Source: Bacteroidota bacterium (GTDB taxonomy: Bacteria > Bacteroidota > Bacteroidia > Bacteroidales > NBLH01). From it: a stretch of 64,000 bases of DNA. The stretch is from positions 1 to 64,000 of the forward strand of contig JANYKN010000183.1 of assembly GCA_025361565.1 (NCBI GenBank), read 5' to 3'. The notes beneath the pieces were generated by a model that saw only the letters and a program-made list of their open reading frames with translations, did no database searches and was not told the origin of the DNA. Positions 62,629 through 64,000 of the stretch are shown in pieces (position 1 is the stretch's first letter; each line of letters begins with the position of its first letter). Both the position numbers and the translations under genes were made by a program.

Positions 62629-63681
62629 ATGCGTAGCTTTGCTATAGTTATTATCGTGTTCTTTTCCACAACTAATTTATATGAAAGTAGTTATGGACAG
62701 CATCTTTTAACATTAGAGGAACTTGATCAGACTACTGTGTATACCAGCATTGATGAAGCACTTCGCTCTCCTGACCGTGTTTTTCAACTGGATTTACTCA
62801 CCAGCGATTTAAAAGAATTACCAGCAAGTATTGGTAAATTAAAAAGGTTACAGCGCCTGTTTTTATACGAGAATCAACTTAAAAAACTCCCTCCTGAAAT
62901 TGGAGAATTAACCAATCTTCAGGAACTATACCTTGATGGAAACCAGTTAGATGCACTCCCTCCTGAAATTGGTAAATTAAGTAACCTTGAAGTTCTAGGC
63001 TTACATGGTAACAAACTGACTGTTTTGCCACATGAAATTATTGGATTGAAAAAATTAAAATCAATCTATTTAACTGAAAATCAAATTACAATTCTACCAA
63101 ATGAAATTGGGGATCTAACAAATCTTGAAAGCATTGATCTGGCATACAATAATATAATGTACCTGCCTAAAAACATTGGAAAACTTGTTCATTTAAAAGA
63201 ATTGTTTCTCACTGCAAATAAAATAAGTAAACTTCCTAGCGAAATTGGCTCTTTAGTAAGTTTAGAACAATTATACGCGGATGATAATCTTCTGGTTTAC
63301 ATTCCAAAAGAAATAGGTAATCTATTTAATTTAAAACAATTAGGTCTCGCTAATAATAAATTAGTTTCTCTTCCTTCAACGATTGGAGAACTGGTTGAGT
63401 TAAAAAGTTTGTACTTGTCTGGAAATCAGCTAAAAACACTGCCAGAAGAAATTGGAAATCTGCTTAATCTTCAAAATTTATTTCTTTCTGATAATTTTTT
63501 AATCACTGTACCCAAAGAAATGGGAAAACTGAAAAGTTTAAAAGAATTAAACTTATATAATAACCATTTAACTCAGTTACCAATTGAATTTTCGGAATTA
63601 AGTAATCTTGAAAATCTGGGTATTGGCAAAAACGAATTAAAGATTATTCCTGAAAGCCTTGCGAATATTCATATTTACTAA
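62629..63681 (+). CDS. Exported leucine-rich repeat protein
   Basis: A 350-aa protein with a signal peptide (about 1-24, ending SYGQ) and a roughly 35-residue cap. It then has about 12 tandem 23-residue leucine-rich repeats of the form LPxEIGxLxNLxxLxLxxNxL, and a short partial repeat at the end (IIPESLANIHIY). The repeats are of the bacterial 'LPxxIGxLxxL' type, which form a protein-binding solenoid. No anchor or T9SS C-terminal domain is present. Binding partner unknown. The exact 23-residue periodicity with diverged sequence argues for selection on structure. Confidence 0.9.
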   Translation: MRSFAIVIIVFFSTTNLYESSYGQHLLTLEELDQTTVYTSIDEALRSPDRVFQLDLLTSDLKELPASIGKLKRLQRLFLYENQLKKLPPEIGELTNLQELYLDGNQLDALPPEIGKLSNLEVLGLHGNKLTVLPHEIIGLKKLKSIYLTENQITILPNEIGDLTNLESIDLAYNNIMYLPKNIGKLVHLKELFLTANKISKLPSEIGSLVSLEQLYADDNLLVYIPKEIGNLFNLKQLGLANNKLVSLPSTIGELVELKSLYLSGNQLKTLPEEIGNLLNLQNLFLSDNFLITVPKEMGKLKSLKELNLYNNHLTQLPIEFSELSNLENLGIGKNELKIIPESLANIHIY

Positions 63682-63911
63682 ATGGATTTCATAAAAGCTC
63701 ACACCTTTTAATCCATGTTTCAAAATAAATTTTTAAAATCACCCCTTATTCCAATTAATCTTTAATTTTCTAAAAAAATTTCTCCGCTAAAAAGGATTTT
63801 TACAATAATTAGTCTATTTTTAACAATATTTTCATCTAAAAGAATTTCAAAATGGATGGTTATTTGATAATATGTAATATTATAATATAAAAGTTCAACT
63901 TTATACAATAA

Positions 63912-64000
63912 ATGCAGGTCACAGCCGACGATATCAATAGAACAATAGCCGCAATAAAAAGTAACTCCAGTTACGATTTTAGCAATTATTCCATAAAATC
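63912..64000 (+). CDS. CheR-like protein-glutamate methyltransferase, N-terminal fragment (runs off the window)
   Basis: The first 29 codons of a gene beginning at the ATG at 63912, with an in-frame TAA directly before it. The peptide starts MQVTADDINRTIAAIK and continues SNSSYDFSNYSIKS. The YDFSNYSIKS part resembles the CheR N-terminal helical domain, where a Y-D-[FY]-x-x-Y segment precedes S-L-x-R-R-I. If correct, it methylates chemoreceptor-type glutamates or belongs to a CheB/CheR/PAS fusion. Only the start is visible, so the call is tentative. Confidence 0.5.
   Translation, partial: MQVTADDINRTIAAIKSNSSYDFSNYSIK

Noticed and set aside
62812-63660. Regular tandem repetition, possible CRISPR or minisatellite
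   Set aside because: The 69-bp periodicity encodes diverged 23-residue leucine-rich repeats in one open reading frame; there are no identical repeats or spacers.

Overview
The window looks like chromosome from an AT-rich member of the Bacteroidota, probably Bacteroidales-like or a deep relative. The signs are tandem S46 dipeptidyl-peptidases, type III glutamine synthetase, a PorX-type response regulator with a PglZ domain, a PorE-like OmpA lipoprotein-type architecture, FISUMP, DUF4294 and LuxE-like proteins, and many promoters matching the Bacteroidota sigma-A consensus TTTG / TAnnTTTG. No rRNA, tRNA, CRISPR array, transposase, integrase or phage gene was seen, and no gene is obviously broken. 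Coding density is normal, with AT-rich intergenic gaps of 300-720 bp.

Layout. 0-5.5 kb: an interspersed-repeat hairpin, two tandem S46 peptidases (-) and rnhB (-). 5.6-12.8 kb: an envelope block with an LPP20/DUF4384 protein, a GT4 glycosyltransferase, a Wzx-like flippase, a secreted C1B cysteine peptidase, a LuxE-like acyl-protein synthetase and a zinc-ribbon protein. 13-21 kb: housekeeping genes glnN, a PorE-like OmpA protein, purM-like, prfA and pyrF. 20.8-32.8 kb (all -): a signalling island with an output-less GAF/PAS membrane sensor, a SiaA-like GAF/PAS/PP2C phosphatase, SiaB kinase, SiaC phosphoprotein (Thr68 conserved), a TerB-ABCG fusion transporter, a lipoprotein and a small exported protein. 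33.5-40.7 kb: ppk2, a FadL-like porin, an ICMT-like methyltransferase, a STAS-like protein, GNAT, thyA-folA and a CYTH protein. 40.9-44.2 kb: a FISUMP protein, then an ECF sigma/anti-sigma operon with two CpxP/Spy-like periplasmic proteins. 44.2-50.8 kb (all -): ald, tsaE-porX, a coiled-coil lipoprotein, rsmI and an M28 peptidase. 51.2-60.3 kb: tdk, an O-antigen-ligase-like protein, a DEAD-box helicase, two overlapping rhomboids, an alkyltransferase-like protein without the acceptor cysteine, a SUI1 protein, cvfB and elbB. 60.3-64 kb: a DUF4294 protein, an exported hypothetical, a 12-repeat LRR protein, and the first 29 codons of a probable cheR running off the edge.

The most interesting unit is the 20.8-32.8 kb island. 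In Pseudomonas, SiaA/B/C form a phosphatase/kinase/phosphoprotein switch whose output is the diguanylate cyclase SiaD. Here no GGDEF gene is seen. Directly downstream of siaC is instead a TerB-ABCG membrane protein, followed by two exported proteins, so a Sia-type switch may control transport rather than c-di-GMP. This is inference from gene order. Domain names rest on reading motifs by eye, not on searches.
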